A stretch of DNA of 64,000 bases, from assembly GCF_000831645.3 (NCBI RefSeq), contig NZ_CP012559.1, positions 310,001-374,000 of the forward strand. Reading direction: 5' to 3'. Origin of the DNA: Companilactobacillus heilongjiangensis (lineage in GTDB: Bacteria > Bacillota > Bacilli > Lactobacillales > Lactobacillaceae). Below the pieces are notes generated by a model that worked only from the letters and a program-made list of their open reading frames with translations, searched no databases and had not been told where the DNA came from. Numbering within the stretch: the first letter of the stretch is position 1; every line of letters starts with the position of its first letter. Both the position numbers and the translations under genes were made by a program. Shown piece by piece: positions 16,727 through 24,869 of the stretch.

Positions 16727-17998
16727 ATGGCAATAATTAACAGCATTATTTCTTTAGGTGCGAGTGTCATGATGCCCATTATCTTCTTCATTGTAGGTCT
16801 CATTTTTAAGATGAAACCAGCTAAAGCGTTTAAAGCTGGTATGCTTGTAGGTGTTGGTTTTACAGGTGTATCAATGGTTATTAACCTTCTTTTAAATGCT
16901 TTAGGTCCGGCCTCAAAAGCAATGGTCGCACGTTTAGGATTACATTTAACGGTTACAGATGTTGGCTGGGCAACTGCATCCACAATTGGTTGGGGATCTC
17001 CAATCATGCCTGTTGCAGTTGTAGGATTCTTAGTAATCAATGCTATTCTTTTAGTTTTGAATGTTACTAAGACGGTTGATATTGATATTTTCAACTTTTG
17101 GATTTTCCTATTATTGGGAGCTGTAATCTATGCAGGGACTAATAATTTCTGGGTTGCTGTGGTTGCAGATTGGATTATTTATGCAATTACTTTGGTTGTT
17201 GCAGATTTGACACAACCGATAATTCAAAAGCAATTTCCAAATAAGGATCTAAAGGGAATATCGTTTCCACATCTAACCTGTATAGCTTGGATACCATTTG
17301 GTATCGCTGCAGATTGGATTATTGAAAAAATTCCTGGATTAAACAAGATTAACTTGCAGCCAGAAGCAGTTAATAAACGTTTAGGTACTCTAGGAGAACC
17401 AATTTCATTTGGTGCGATTATCGGTGTTATTTTAGGTATTTTAGCAGGGTATGACGTAAGCAAAGTTGTTACTTTAGGTATTAATATTGCTGCAGCTATG
17501 TACTTACTACCAATCATGGTTGATGTTTTGGTTTCAGGTCTTGTCATGGTACGTGACCGTGTTGATGCACAGCTTAAGGAATGGTTCCCAAAAAGAAAGT
17601 TCTTTATTGGTATGGATACTGCACTATTGATTGATGATCCATCTGTTTTAGCAACTGGATTGTTACTACTACCATTTGCAATTATCCTAGCCTTTGTTCT
17701 ACCGGGAAACAAAGTATTACCATTCGCAGATTTAGCATCTCTAATGTTCTTATTTGCTCTAGTTGCTCCATTCTGTAAGAGAAATATGTTTAGAATGTTG
17801 ATAGCAGGTATTTTGATTGTGACGGTTGTATTTTATGCCGGAACATCAATCGCTCCAGAATTTACTAAAGCAGCTGTTATGAGTAATATCGGTTCAGTTA
17901 AGAGCTTTACAGCAATTACTAATATTGTTGGATCAGCGACAACTTGGATAGGTTGGATATTTATCAAATTGGCTGAATTGGTTCAAGGAATGTTTTAA
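16727..17998 (+). CDS. PTS galactitol-family EIIC (GatC-like) permease
   Basis: This 423-residue protein is almost wholly hydrophobic and matches GatC-type EIIC proteins, for example in GWGSPIMPVAVVGFLVIN, TNNFWVAVVADWIIYA and IGMDTALLIDDPSVLATG. No EIIA or EIIB gene is in the operon or elsewhere in the window. The substrate may therefore enter without PTS phosphorylation and be phosphorylated by the FGGY kinase, or EIIA/EIIB may be supplied from elsewhere. It is the last gene before a terminator. Confidence 0.85.
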   Translation: MAIINSIISLGASVMMPIIFFIVGLIFKMKPAKAFKAGMLVGVGFTGVSMVINLLLNALGPASKAMVARLGLHLTVTDVGWATASTIGWGSPIMPVAVVGFLVINAILLVLNVTKTVDIDIFNFWIFLLLGAVIYAGTNNFWVAVVADWIIYAITLVVADLTQPIIQKQFPNKDLKGISFPHLTCIAWIPFGIAADWIIEKIPGLNKINLQPEAVNKRLGTLGEPISFGAIIGVILGILAGYDVSKVVTLGINIAAAMYLLPIMVDVLVSGLVMVRDRVDAQLKEWFPKRKFFIGMDTALLIDDPSVLATGLLLLPFAIILAFVLPGNKVLPFADLASLMFLFALVAPFCKRNMFRMLIAGILIVTVVFYAGTSIAPEFTKAAVMSNIGSVKSFTAITNIVGSATTWIGWIFIKLAELVQGMF

Positions 17999-18000
17999 TT

Positions 18001-18041
18001 AAAAAATCATCGCTTATCTTTTTTGATAAACGATGATTTTT
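18001..18041. terminator. Bidirectional terminator
   Basis: The arms AAAAAATCATCG and CGATGATTTTTT form a strong hairpin between two convergent genes, 5 bases from either stop codon. Confidence 0.85.
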
Positions 18042-19220
18042 TTATTCTGCAATTGGTTTATGACGAGCCACAAGTAACCCTGACAAAGCCAACAATGTTG
18101 ATAATGCAACGAGAATTAAGACAATTACATTCCAAGATCCAACAGAGTTTTCAATAAAACCGAATAACACTGGTCCGATAGCCGCCAGTAAGTAACCAGC
18201 AGACTGAGCCATACCGGAAACTTCTGCGGTTTGATAAGGATTGGTAGTCTTTTCCGTGAAGAAAACGATGGCCATGTTGAAAGCTAAGCCAGAACCGAAT
18301 CCGGTGACAATAGTGATGATTGTCAAAAATACGGCGTTGCTTGTCGAAAATAGATACCCCAGTGGGGCAATGGCATAGCCAACAAATAGCATGATTAGCA
18401 GTGTTCTCATCCCGTGTTTTCTAACGGACAAGAAAGGCACGATGAATGAGCAGGGCAACCCACTTAGTTGTAACAGTGTCAGAAGGTTGCTGGCAAAGAT
18501 AGTGCTAATGCCATGATTTTCCAAAACTGAAGGTAACCAAGTGATGAGTGAGTAGTAGACGATTGATTGTAATCCGAAAAATGCAGTAATCAACCAACCG
18601 AGATTTTGCGTCCAGACACTACGATAATTAGTTTTATGTTGAATAGTAGTAGTTTCACGATGATTGTATTTCAAATTAGGAATCCAGAAAACTAAAGCAA
18701 CAATGGCAACGACTGATAAAATTGCCAAAGTAGTTTGTAGATTGAATTTCGTAATCAAGATACCTGATAAAGCCGTTCCGATGGCACCAATAAGGAGCAT
18801 CGACATCGTGTAAAGACTGGTCCCTAAAGGAATTTGATTAGGCAAGTGATCCTTAATTATTGCAGGAACGAGGACATTACCACTGTCGATACCGACCCCA
18901 GCGAGAAATGTTCCCAGCATCAGAGCCCAAACAGTCGGGATAATTCGCAAGTAACTACCGAGGATTAAGAGAATAAAGAAGACAAAAATCGTCAATTCGT
19001 TACCAAGCTTTTTGGCAACTTTAACAATAATTGGTGAAATAATGGCAAAAGTAATTAGTGGAATAGATGTAATTAAACCGGCCAATGATTTAGGAATACC
19101 GAGATCTTTTTCAATGGTACTCAAGAGTGGCGGAATAATAGTAATAGGAAGTCGCAAGTTGGCTGCAACCAGCATCATGCTGAGCAGGAACCATTTTTTA
19201 TTGATCTTTCCTGATGACAT
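18042..19220 (-). CDS. MFS transporter, CynX/NimT type
   Basis: This 392-residue protein has about twelve membrane segments and the start pattern of the CynX/NimT group (LVAANLRLPITIIPPLL, then GIPKSLAGLITSIPLITFA). Members carry cyanate, 2-nitroimidazole or unknown small molecules. The start follows AAGGAGGT. It is monocistronic with its own promoter, whose -10 box overlaps a 12-bp palindrome. Confidence 0.85.
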   Translation of the reverse strand: MSSGKINKKWFLLSMMLVAANLRLPITIIPPLLSTIEKDLGIPKSLAGLITSIPLITFAIISPIIVKVAKKLGNELTIFVFFILLILGSYLRIIPTVWALMLGTFLAGVGIDSGNVLVPAIIKDHLPNQIPLGTSLYTMSMLLIGAIGTALSGILITKFNLQTTLAILSVVAIVALVFWIPNLKYNHRETTTIQHKTNYRSVWTQNLGWLITAFFGLQSIVYYSLITWLPSVLENHGISTIFASNLLTLLQLSGLPCSFIVPFLSVRKHGMRTLLIMLFVGYAIAPLGYLFSTSNAVFLTIITIVTGFGSGLAFNMAIVFFTEKTTNPYQTAEVSGMAQSAGYLLAAIGPVLFGFIENSVGSWNVIVLILVALSTLLALSGLLVARHKPIAE

Positions 19221-19247
19221 TTTTACCTCCTTGAAATAAACGCAATA

Positions 19248-19281
19248 TTACAATTGTAAACTTATCAGGGAATTGTGACAA
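19248..19281 (-). promoter_or_regulatory. Promoter and palindrome upstream of the CynX-like gene
   Basis: On the minus strand TTGTCA (19276-19281) and TACAAT (19253-19258) are 17 bases apart. The perfect palindrome TTACAATTGTAA (19248-19259) covers the -10 box and could be a repressor site. No regulator gene is adjacent on this side. Confidence 0.55.
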
Positions 19282-19293
19282 ATATGGTTATGT

Positions 19294-19328
19294 GTTGAAG
19301 GATACCGCCTCCGGTTTCGAATTTCCCG
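19294..19328 (+). repeat. Paired cloverleaf repeat, locus 2, L half (truncated)
   Basis: Only the outer end survives: GTTGAAGGATACCGCC, CTCCGG and a few bases of a P1 arm. The rest of the half is missing. An AT-rich spacer to 19522 contains a small hairpin (ATAGACT / AGTCTAT) at 19409-19428. Confidence 0.75.
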
Positions 19329-19522
19329 TAAAATAAGTCAGTAGCTATAGTATGAAGACGGAATGTATATATATAATCTATTTAATGTAAAAAAAGCGTA
19401 AAAAAAATAGACTATTTTTTAAGTCTATGATTTTGTGATATAAGTTATATTTTTGAAAATCCAGAGTTAACTTTAATGATTATTAAGTAAAACTCATATT
19501 ATATAGAAGCACATCAATACAT

Positions 19523-19700
19523 TAGCCGGAGGGTTCGAGGGAGTCGGAATGCCGTGCAGGTGGCGTTAGGTCGTAAGACCTTACCCCACCGACGTATTTT
19601 GAGATTCGCGGTTTATGCGAAGCTCAAAATCGAGGCGCGAGACCGTACTTTGGCTCGCACCGGTCGCATGGCTGTAGACTCCCTCGAACCCTCCGGCGGC
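19523..19700 (-). repeat. Paired cloverleaf repeat, locus 2, R half
   Basis: P1 pairs GGAGGGTTCGAGGGAGTC with GACTCCCTCGAACCCTCC. Inside, P4 (GGCGTTAGGTC / GACCTTACCCC), P3 (TTTTGAGATTCGC / GCGAAGCTCAAAA) and P2 (GGCGCGAG / CTCGCACC, imperfect) follow in reverse order. It ends 12 bases beyond the stop codon of the convergent TetR gene. Confidence 0.88.
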
Positions 19701-19712
19701 CCCCAAAAAAGT

Positions 19713-20264
19713 CTAGTTAGACCATTTCTCAAAGAAGCTAGCAGTAAATTCAATAAATTTATCACGTGAGACGTTGAAGTCGTTATCTTCGAGATACTCG
19801 ACTAAACCAATCAAGCCACCAACAATGAAGCTGATCATCAACTCGGGCGAGTCCGATTTAGTAATCATCTTAATCAGTGGATCATTTTGACTGGCCGGAT
19901 CCTTACTCTTGGTTTTAACAATATCTTGCAAGATACTGCGAAATTCAGGGTAGAGGTTAGCTTTTGTTTGATACTGTGGTGAAATATGGTGAATAAAACT
20001 ACTATTCTTTTCCATAAAGTCAGCTATTTGGTAGACGACTGTTTTGGCATTAGATGTGTTGTTGAGCAAGTCATCCAATAGATATGAAAATACTGCGTGC
20101 AACAAAGCATATTTATCATTGAAATAGCGGTAAAAAGTACTATGGTTGATCAACGCTTCGTCACAAATATCACCGACAGTGATTTTTTCGAACGGTTTTT
20201 TCTGTAGTAGGGAAACCATTGCTGTGATGATGGACTTTTCTGTTCGTTGAGTTACTTGTGACAT
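19713..20264 (-). CDS. TetR-family transcriptional regulator
   Basis: This 183-residue protein has a TetR helix-turn-helix at the N-terminus (ITVGDICDEALINHSTFYRYF, with the usual FYRYF ending) and a variable all-helical C-terminal domain. It is 10 bp behind ndt on the same strand, so the two share a transcript. The ligand is unknown. Confidence 0.9.
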   Translation of the reverse strand: MSQVTQRTEKSIITAMVSLLQKKPFEKITVGDICDEALINHSTFYRYFNDKYALLHAVFSYLLDDLLNNTSNAKTVVYQIADFMEKNSSFIHHISPQYQTKANLYPEFRSILQDIVKTKSKDPASQNDPLIKMITKSDSPELMISFIVGGLIGLVEYLEDNDFNVSRDKFIEFTASFFEKWSN

Positions 20265-20274
20265 GTCGTTCCTC

Positions 20275-20748
20275 CTAAAGTACTTTAACGTTTTCGTAGC
20301 GTGTCATTAATGTGTTAAAATTATAATCTTTAATTTTTTGAATGCTATCGTGACCATTGAAGAAAGCTGTTAAACTACCAGCTAACATCAAATTCAAGGG
20401 TTCATCTGTCATATTTCTGACACCGATAACTGGGACATTATTAGCTATCGCATAGCCACATTCCCACATTGTTCCCGAGTCAGGCTCTAATTCGTTTTCT
20501 TCTATTTTATAGTCTAACATTGCGACCACAACATCTGAAACATTAATATTATTAATATCATGTTTGTAAACGGCAGTTTGCCATTCAAATGATCCAAATT
20601 CAGCATCACTATATTCATCTTTACCAGGGCGGAAAATATCTCCGATAGTTGGGTTAGCTTCTAAAAGCTTTTGAATTTCGTCGAGACGCTTGATTTGATT
20701 TTCACTAAAAAATGGTCCGGCTAAATAAACACGATTCTTTTTTTCCAT
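20275..20748 (-). CDS. ndt: Nucleoside 2-deoxyribosyltransferase
   Basis: This 157-residue enzyme has the family N-terminus VYLAGPFF and the segment DSGTMWECGYA, where the Glu is the catalytic nucleophile of the family. It exchanges the base on 2'-deoxyribonucleosides in purine and pyrimidine salvage, a typical Lactobacillaceae enzyme. The Shine-Dalgarno sequence AAGGAG is about 16 bases from the ATG, longer than usual, but no better in-frame start is present. It is the first gene of the operon with the TetR gene. Confidence 0.92.
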   Translation of the reverse strand: MEKKNRVYLAGPFFSENQIKRLDEIQKLLEANPTIGDIFRPGKDEYSDAEFGSFEWQTAVYKHDINNINVSDVVVAMLDYKIEENELEPDSGTMWECGYAIANNVPVIGVRNMTDEPLNLMLAGSLTAFFNGHDSIQKIKDYNFNTLMTRYENVKVL

Positions 20749-20798
20749 AGGTGTATGTGAGCACTCCTTTATATTTATAACGTGTGTGCCAGTGGATT

Positions 20799-20988
20799 AT
20801 TGAAGGATGTCGTTTCCAGAGCTGAGAGTATTCATCTGCTGCGCGGAACGGTCCGAGCCAAAGTGCGGTCTCGAACCTCGGTTGAAGCCTTACCAAAGAC
20901 CGGTAAGTCTCCAACACGCCCGGTGGTGTAAGAGCTAAAGCTCTAACGCCACTTTCGCTGCATATGAATACTCTCAGCTCTTCCAACT
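20799..20988 (+). repeat. Paired cloverleaf repeat, locus 3, L half
   Basis: P1 pairs GAGCTGAGAGTATTCAT with ATGAATACTCTCAGCTC, the same arms as the R half of locus 1. Compared with that copy, P3 reads CTTACC / GGTAAG instead of CTTTCC / GGAAAG, and P4 reads AAGAGC / GCTCTAA instead of AATGGC / GCCATAA, so both arms changed together. It lies directly upstream of the ndt operon. Confidence 0.9.
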
Positions 20989-21266
20989 GAATTATTGTTT
21001 TAATTAAATGTAACTAACTTCATATTTGTCAGTAAACATTATCAAATTTTGGGCGAGCACTACACGTTAGTTATATCTTAATTATACTGAAATGTTCGGG
21101 AAATGCTCGTATAAATAATTCTATACAAAGGTTTTTATTGTAATCAATCATTTGGACTTATTAATAATTGATAAAGTCATAATAGTATTTTAACTACATT
21201 TAATTATTTTAAGAGAGATGGAAATTTCAAAACGGAAGTAATAGCCTCTAACAAAGTAAACTAAAT

Positions 21267-21450
21267 TAGTCGGAAGAACTGAGAATATACACCCGCTGTG
21301 GGTGTGGCGTTACGGCTTTAGCCGTTACACCACCGGGCGACTTTGGAGACTCGCGGGTTGTGCGAGGCTTCAAATCGAGGTTCGAGACCGCTCTTTGGCT
21401 CGAGCTGGTCCGTATAGTAGGTGTATATTCTCGGTTCTGGAGACGGCATA
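21267..21450 (-). repeat. Paired cloverleaf repeat, locus 3, R half
   Basis: P1 pairs AACTGAGAATATACACC with GGTGTATATTCTCGGTT. The P4 hairpin is GTGGCGTTACGGC / GCCGTTACACCAC. The long P2 loop form is present. The spacer to the L half (20989-21266) is AT-rich with no gene visible. The outer motif after 21450 is degenerate (ATGAAAC instead of CTTCAAC). Confidence 0.88.
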
Positions 21451-21555
21451 ATGAAACAAAATATAATCAAAAAAATAAAATTAAGTTTTTTAAAAAAGCC
21501 TTTTCATTTTTTGCTTTAGATGATATAACACTTGTAGGCACGGAGGCATATGCTT

Positions 21556-21654
21556 ATGAATAAAAATTTGCGGAATGTTCGCGATGATAAGTTGAAGGTT
21601 AGTTTGCTCGCTATGTTGGGCATCTTTTTGGCTTTTGCTTTATTAATTTTTTAG
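21556..21654 (+). CDS. Small putative membrane protein, 32 residues
   Basis: A short reading frame starts with ATG 9 bases behind a strong GGAGG (21542-21546). It encodes a basic N-terminus of about 15 residues followed by one hydrophobic segment (VSLLAMLGIFLAFALLIF). The spacing of its Shine-Dalgarno sequence and the clean charge pattern argue that it is translated. I do not recognise the family. It lies between a repeat and the ADP-ribosylglycohydrolase gene, about 115 bp ahead of the latter. Confidence 0.55.
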   Translation: MNKNLRNVRDDKLKVSLLAMLGIFLAFALLIF

Positions 21655-21770
21655 GATTAAACGTGCTTATAGATGGGAAAAGTTTTATAGTATTCTTAAA
21701 ATAGAAGACTGAAATGAAGCTGAGACTAAATGAATAATTTGGTCCCAGTTTTTTAAACGGGAGATGAGAA

Positions 21771-22724
21771 TTGTTGCATAAGCGTCAGATAGAAAATATT
21801 TTGTACGCCGGTGTAGTTGGGGATGCATTGGGAGTTCCAGTCGAATTTTCCAAGCGTGATTCTTATTATGTTGATTCAATGACTGCGGGCGGAACGTGGG
21901 AACAGACCAAAGGGAGTTGGTCGGACGATACATCATTCACTTTGCCATTAATGGAAAGTTTAACCGAAAATGGCAGTTATGATGAATTGATGCAAAAGTT
22001 CGAGAATTATATGTTTCACAACGAATATACACCTGACAATTTAGCATTTGGTATTGGGAGTGCTTGTGCTAAAGCAGTTAGAAATTGGTCAGTTAATCAC
22101 TATCCAGCTTTGGAATGTGGAGATCCAAGTGTGGAAGCTAATGGAAATGGTGCTTTGATGCGCCTTGCTCCTTTGGCAATTCATTTGGTTGATGAGTCGG
22201 ATTTGAACAAAAGACTTCAATTAACTTATGAGTACACTTGTTTAACACACCGCCATCCACGAGCAATCGTCGGCAGTTATATTTATTTAGAAATTTTACA
22301 TGGATTATTGAATGGCCGCGCTTTGAGAGCCATCTTGAATTATTTACCCGAACAGTTGAATCAGGCCTTACGAAATCGACCAGACGAGTTGGCTGAATTA
22401 CCTCAATATGATGAAATGTTCAAAAATAATTTTGGTATGACCTTGCGCAAAGATATTAAGTCCTCAGGTTATGTAGTCGACACATTGTTGGCTAGCACGT
22501 GGAGCGTCTTGGCCAGTACTAGTATTGATAAAGCTATTATTCTTGCTGTCAATTTGGGTGATGATACCGATACAATTGCCAGCATTGCTGCAACGATTAG
22601 CAGTTGTGAAAATTTAAATTATCATGTCAGTGATGAGTGGAAAAGTCAGTTGAGAAATCCTGAACTTCTAAGCAAGATCATTGATCGATTCGCTGAAAAG
22701 GAAGCCTCTAGAGCACTTGTCTAG
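21771..22724 (+). CDS. ADP-ribosylglycohydrolase-family protein
   Basis: This 317-residue protein has the family hallmarks: GDALGVPVEF near residue 18, the metal-binding SDDTSFTLPL near residue 47, and the C-terminal GDDTDTIASI near residue 263, which supply aspartates for the two-metal site. It would remove ADP-ribose from a protein or small molecule. The TTG start at 21771 follows GGGAGATGA. No ADP-ribosyltransferase gene is adjacent, but a sirtuin lies at 57763. A terminator overlaps its stop codon. Confidence 0.88.
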   Translation: MLHKRQIENILYAGVVGDALGVPVEFSKRDSYYVDSMTAGGTWEQTKGSWSDDTSFTLPLMESLTENGSYDELMQKFENYMFHNEYTPDNLAFGIGSACAKAVRNWSVNHYPALECGDPSVEANGNGALMRLAPLAIHLVDESDLNKRLQLTYEYTCLTHRHPRAIVGSYIYLEILHGLLNGRALRAILNYLPEQLNQALRNRPDELAELPQYDEMFKNNFGMTLRKDIKSSGYVVDTLLASTWSVLASTSIDKAIILAVNLGDDTDTIASIAATISSCENLNYHVSDEWKSQLRNPELLSKIIDRFAEKEASRALV

Positions 22725-22733
22725 AAGCTTCTT
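22701..22733 (+). terminator. Intrinsic terminator overlapping the stop codon
   Basis: GAAGCCTCTAGA pairs with TCTAGAAGCTTC (one mismatch), followed by a T tract. The stop codon TAG at 22722-22724 is inside the 3' arm. Confidence 0.85.
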
Positions 22734-22747
22734 TTTTATTTTTTGTT

Positions 22748-22940
22748 GTTGAAGTATGGCCGCCTCCGGTCGTGCGTGATTGTAGTCCGCTATGGGGACC
22801 GGTCCGAGCCAAAATGCGGTCTCGAACCTCGCTTTGAATCCTTGCAAGTTCGGCAAGTATCCAAAGTCGCCCCGTGGTGTAACGGCTGAAGCCGTAACGC
22901 CACCTTCACAGCGTACTCAATCACGCACGACCGGAGGCTA
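22748..22940 (+). repeat. Paired cloverleaf repeat, locus 4, L half
   Basis: It starts GTTGAAGTATGGCCGCC right behind the preceding gene's terminator. P1 pairs CCTCCGGTCGTGCGTGATTG with its exact complement. P3 is CTTTGAAT / GTATCCAAAG with an inner CTTGC / GCAAG, and P4 is GTGGTGTAACGGC / GCCGTAACGCCAC. Confidence 0.92.
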
Positions 22941-23056
22941 GGTTTTCTGTCGATAAAGTTGGCCTGGATAATTGCTCTGGAGTTTCCGTCATGATTTTAC
23001 GTATTTTGAAGTTTTAATAATTAAGCTCTATATTATATAATTCCAAACTAAAAAAA

Positions 23057-23112
23057 TAAGCCCCAAGTTCATCCGACATATTATTAAATATGAAGATGAA
23101 CTTGAGGCTTAT
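23057..23112. repeat. Inverted repeat in the spacer of locus 4
   Basis: ATAAGCCCCAAGTTCATC (23057-23074) pairs with GATGAACTTGAGGCTTAT (23095-23112) with one mismatch, around a 20-base AT-rich loop. There is no proper T run on the plus strand; the minus strand has an A/T-rich flank that could make it a weak terminator. It is not part of the cloverleaf family and I do not recognise it. Confidence 0.6.
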
Positions 23113-23149
23113 ATTGATATATCATCAAAAAATTATATATAGCTGGAGG

Positions 23150-23322
23150 TTTCGAGGGAGTCGAAATGCCGTGCAGGTGATGTTAGAGCAGTGATTTTCT
23201 GCTCTTACAACACCGACGTATTTTGAGATTCGCGTACTTTGCGAAGCTCAAAATCGAGGCGCGAGACACAAGGCTTTCACCGGTCGCGTGGCATGCGAGA
23301 CTCCCTCGAAACCTCCAGCGGC
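23150..23322 (-). repeat. Paired cloverleaf repeat, locus 4, R half
   Basis: P1 pairs GGAGGTTTCGAGGGAGTC with GACTCCCTCGAAACCTCC. P4 is TTAGAGCAG / CTGCTCTTA and P3 is TTTTGAGATTCGC / GCGAAGCTCAAAA. P2 is weaker, because the loop side reads ACACAAGGCTTTC instead of the usual form. It is about 20 bases beyond the end of the convergent binding-protein gene. Confidence 0.88.
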
Positions 23323-23344
23323 AGTGAACGGCAAACACAAAACT

Positions 23345-24199
23345 CTACTTTTCAGGTTGAATCAGTGTGTTGTCGGAATTTCCGAACCACTTCTTGTTGA
23401 TTTTTTGAAGTTCGCCAGTATTAGCTAGTTCTTGTAATCCTTTATCAATCTTGGACTTCAATGTCTTGTCGCCTTTTCTCATTCCGACGGCGAAGTCTTC
23501 ACCATCAAAACCGCCACGTGTTACACGATATGATGATGGATCTTTTTCCTTACTGATGTAATAGCCAGCGTAGACACTGTCGATCAGTAGTCCTTGGATT
23601 CGGTTGGCATCAAGATCCATCAATGCATTATTGAATGAATCATAAAGAACCGGTGTCTTGCCTTTGATGTAATCTTTCAACATGGTTGGCTTCTCGTCTA
23701 GGAGACTGGCACCGGAGGAACTTGTTTGAGCTCCTAGAGTTTTGCCTTGCATACCTTTGAATGTCGTAATATTCTCGGCTGTTTTCGTTACTAAAACTTG
23801 GCGGTTGGCCATGTAAGGTCTGGAGAATAGGAGCTGCTTTTTACGAGCAGGTGTAATGGTATAACCGTTCCAAATTAGGTCGATTGTCCGATTACGAAGT
23901 TCAGTTTCCTTCATATTCCAGTCGATTGGTTGGAAATCTGCCTTGATGCCATATTGCTTGAATACGGCTTTGGCTAGGTCAATATCGTAACCAACTAATT
24001 TGCCGTTTTTTTCACGAAAGCCCATGGGAACAAAGGTATCGTCAAGTCCAATAATGACACGACCTCTTTTTTTGATGTGTGACCAAGTGTCGGTCGTGTT
24101 GGCTTCTTGTGCTACTGATTTTTGACTATTGCCACAACCAGCCAAACTCAGACTGAAGAAGGCTAATAAACTCAAGAATATAAATATCTTTTTCTTCAT
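23345..24199 (-). CDS. Amino-acid ABC transporter substrate-binding lipoprotein
   Basis: This 284-residue lipoprotein has a signal peptide with lipobox LAGC and a family 3 solute-binding domain (for example KLVGYDIDLAKAVFKQYG near residue 70 and the segment ELRNRTIDLIWNGYTIT near 108). It is the last gene of a permease-ATPase-binding protein operon. The T-box in front of the operon gives the best clue to the amino acid; histidine or threonine are the candidates (see the T-box entry). Confidence 0.9.
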   Translation of the reverse strand: MKKKIFIFLSLLAFFSLSLAGCGNSQKSVAQEANTTDTWSHIKKRGRVIIGLDDTFVPMGFREKNGKLVGYDIDLAKAVFKQYGIKADFQPIDWNMKETELRNRTIDLIWNGYTITPARKKQLLFSRPYMANRQVLVTKTAENITTFKGMQGKTLGAQTSSSGASLLDEKPTMLKDYIKGKTPVLYDSFNNALMDLDANRIQGLLIDSVYAGYYISKEKDPSSYRVTRGGFDGEDFAVGMRKGDKTLKSKIDKGLQELANTGELQKINKKWFGNSDNTLIQPEK

Positions 24200-24218
24200 A
24201 TTATTAATCCCCCTATGA

Positions 24219-24857
24219 TTAATCGTTTAATGGTTTAACTTCAAGTAGTTGATCAGCAATCTTTTGGGCAAAGTCGGGATCATGGGTAATGACGATTTGA
24301 GTAATGCCAGTGTTTTTCAAATCAAGGATCACTTGTGCAACGGTATCACGCAAACTTGGATCCAATGCTGATGTTGGTTCATCGTAACATAGAATTTCTG
24401 GTTTCATTGCTAAAGCTCGGGCGATGGCAACACGTTGCTTTTGACCACCGGATAATTCGAATGGATATTGATTCTTGAGACTAGTCAAACCTAATTGAGC
24501 CAATATATCAGAGACATTTTTTTCGGCAGTTTTCTTGTCTTGTTTGAGTACCATTTCGGGTGCTAAAGCAACGTTTTCCATTACAGATAGATGAGGGAAG
24601 AGGTTGAAATCTTGGAAAACAACGCCGACAACACGTTCCTTGACTGATTCGTCGAAGGGGTCGAATGTTTTGCCGTTTAAAGTGAATGTTCCGGAATCAA
24701 CGCGTTCAAGACCAGCGATACAGCGTAAGAGTGTAGTTTTACCGGCACCACTAGGGCCAACGATACTGAGGATTGAATTATCCTTAACTTCAAGATTTAA
24801 ATTATCTAAGATGGTTTTGCCATCAAAACTTTTTGTAATATTCTCTAATTTCAACAT
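24219..24857 (-). CDS. Amino-acid ABC transporter ATP-binding protein
   Basis: This 212-residue ATPase is of the GlnQ type. Walker A is GPSGAGKT near residue 34, the signature motif is LSGGQKQR near 134 and Walker B is ILCYDEPTSALD near 154. It is somewhat shorter than the usual 240 residues because the C-terminal end is trimmed. It energises uptake by the permease at 24870. Confidence 0.93.
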   Translation of the reverse strand: MLKLENITKSFDGKTILDNLNLEVKDNSILSIVGPSGAGKTTLLRCIAGLERVDSGTFTLNGKTFDPFDESVKERVVGVVFQDFNLFPHLSVMENVALAPEMVLKQDKKTAEKNVSDILAQLGLTSLKNQYPFELSGGQKQRVAIARALAMKPEILCYDEPTSALDPSLRDTVAQVILDLKNTGITQIVITHDPDFAQKIADQLLEVKPLND

Positions 24858-24869
24858 ATTTTCTCTCTC

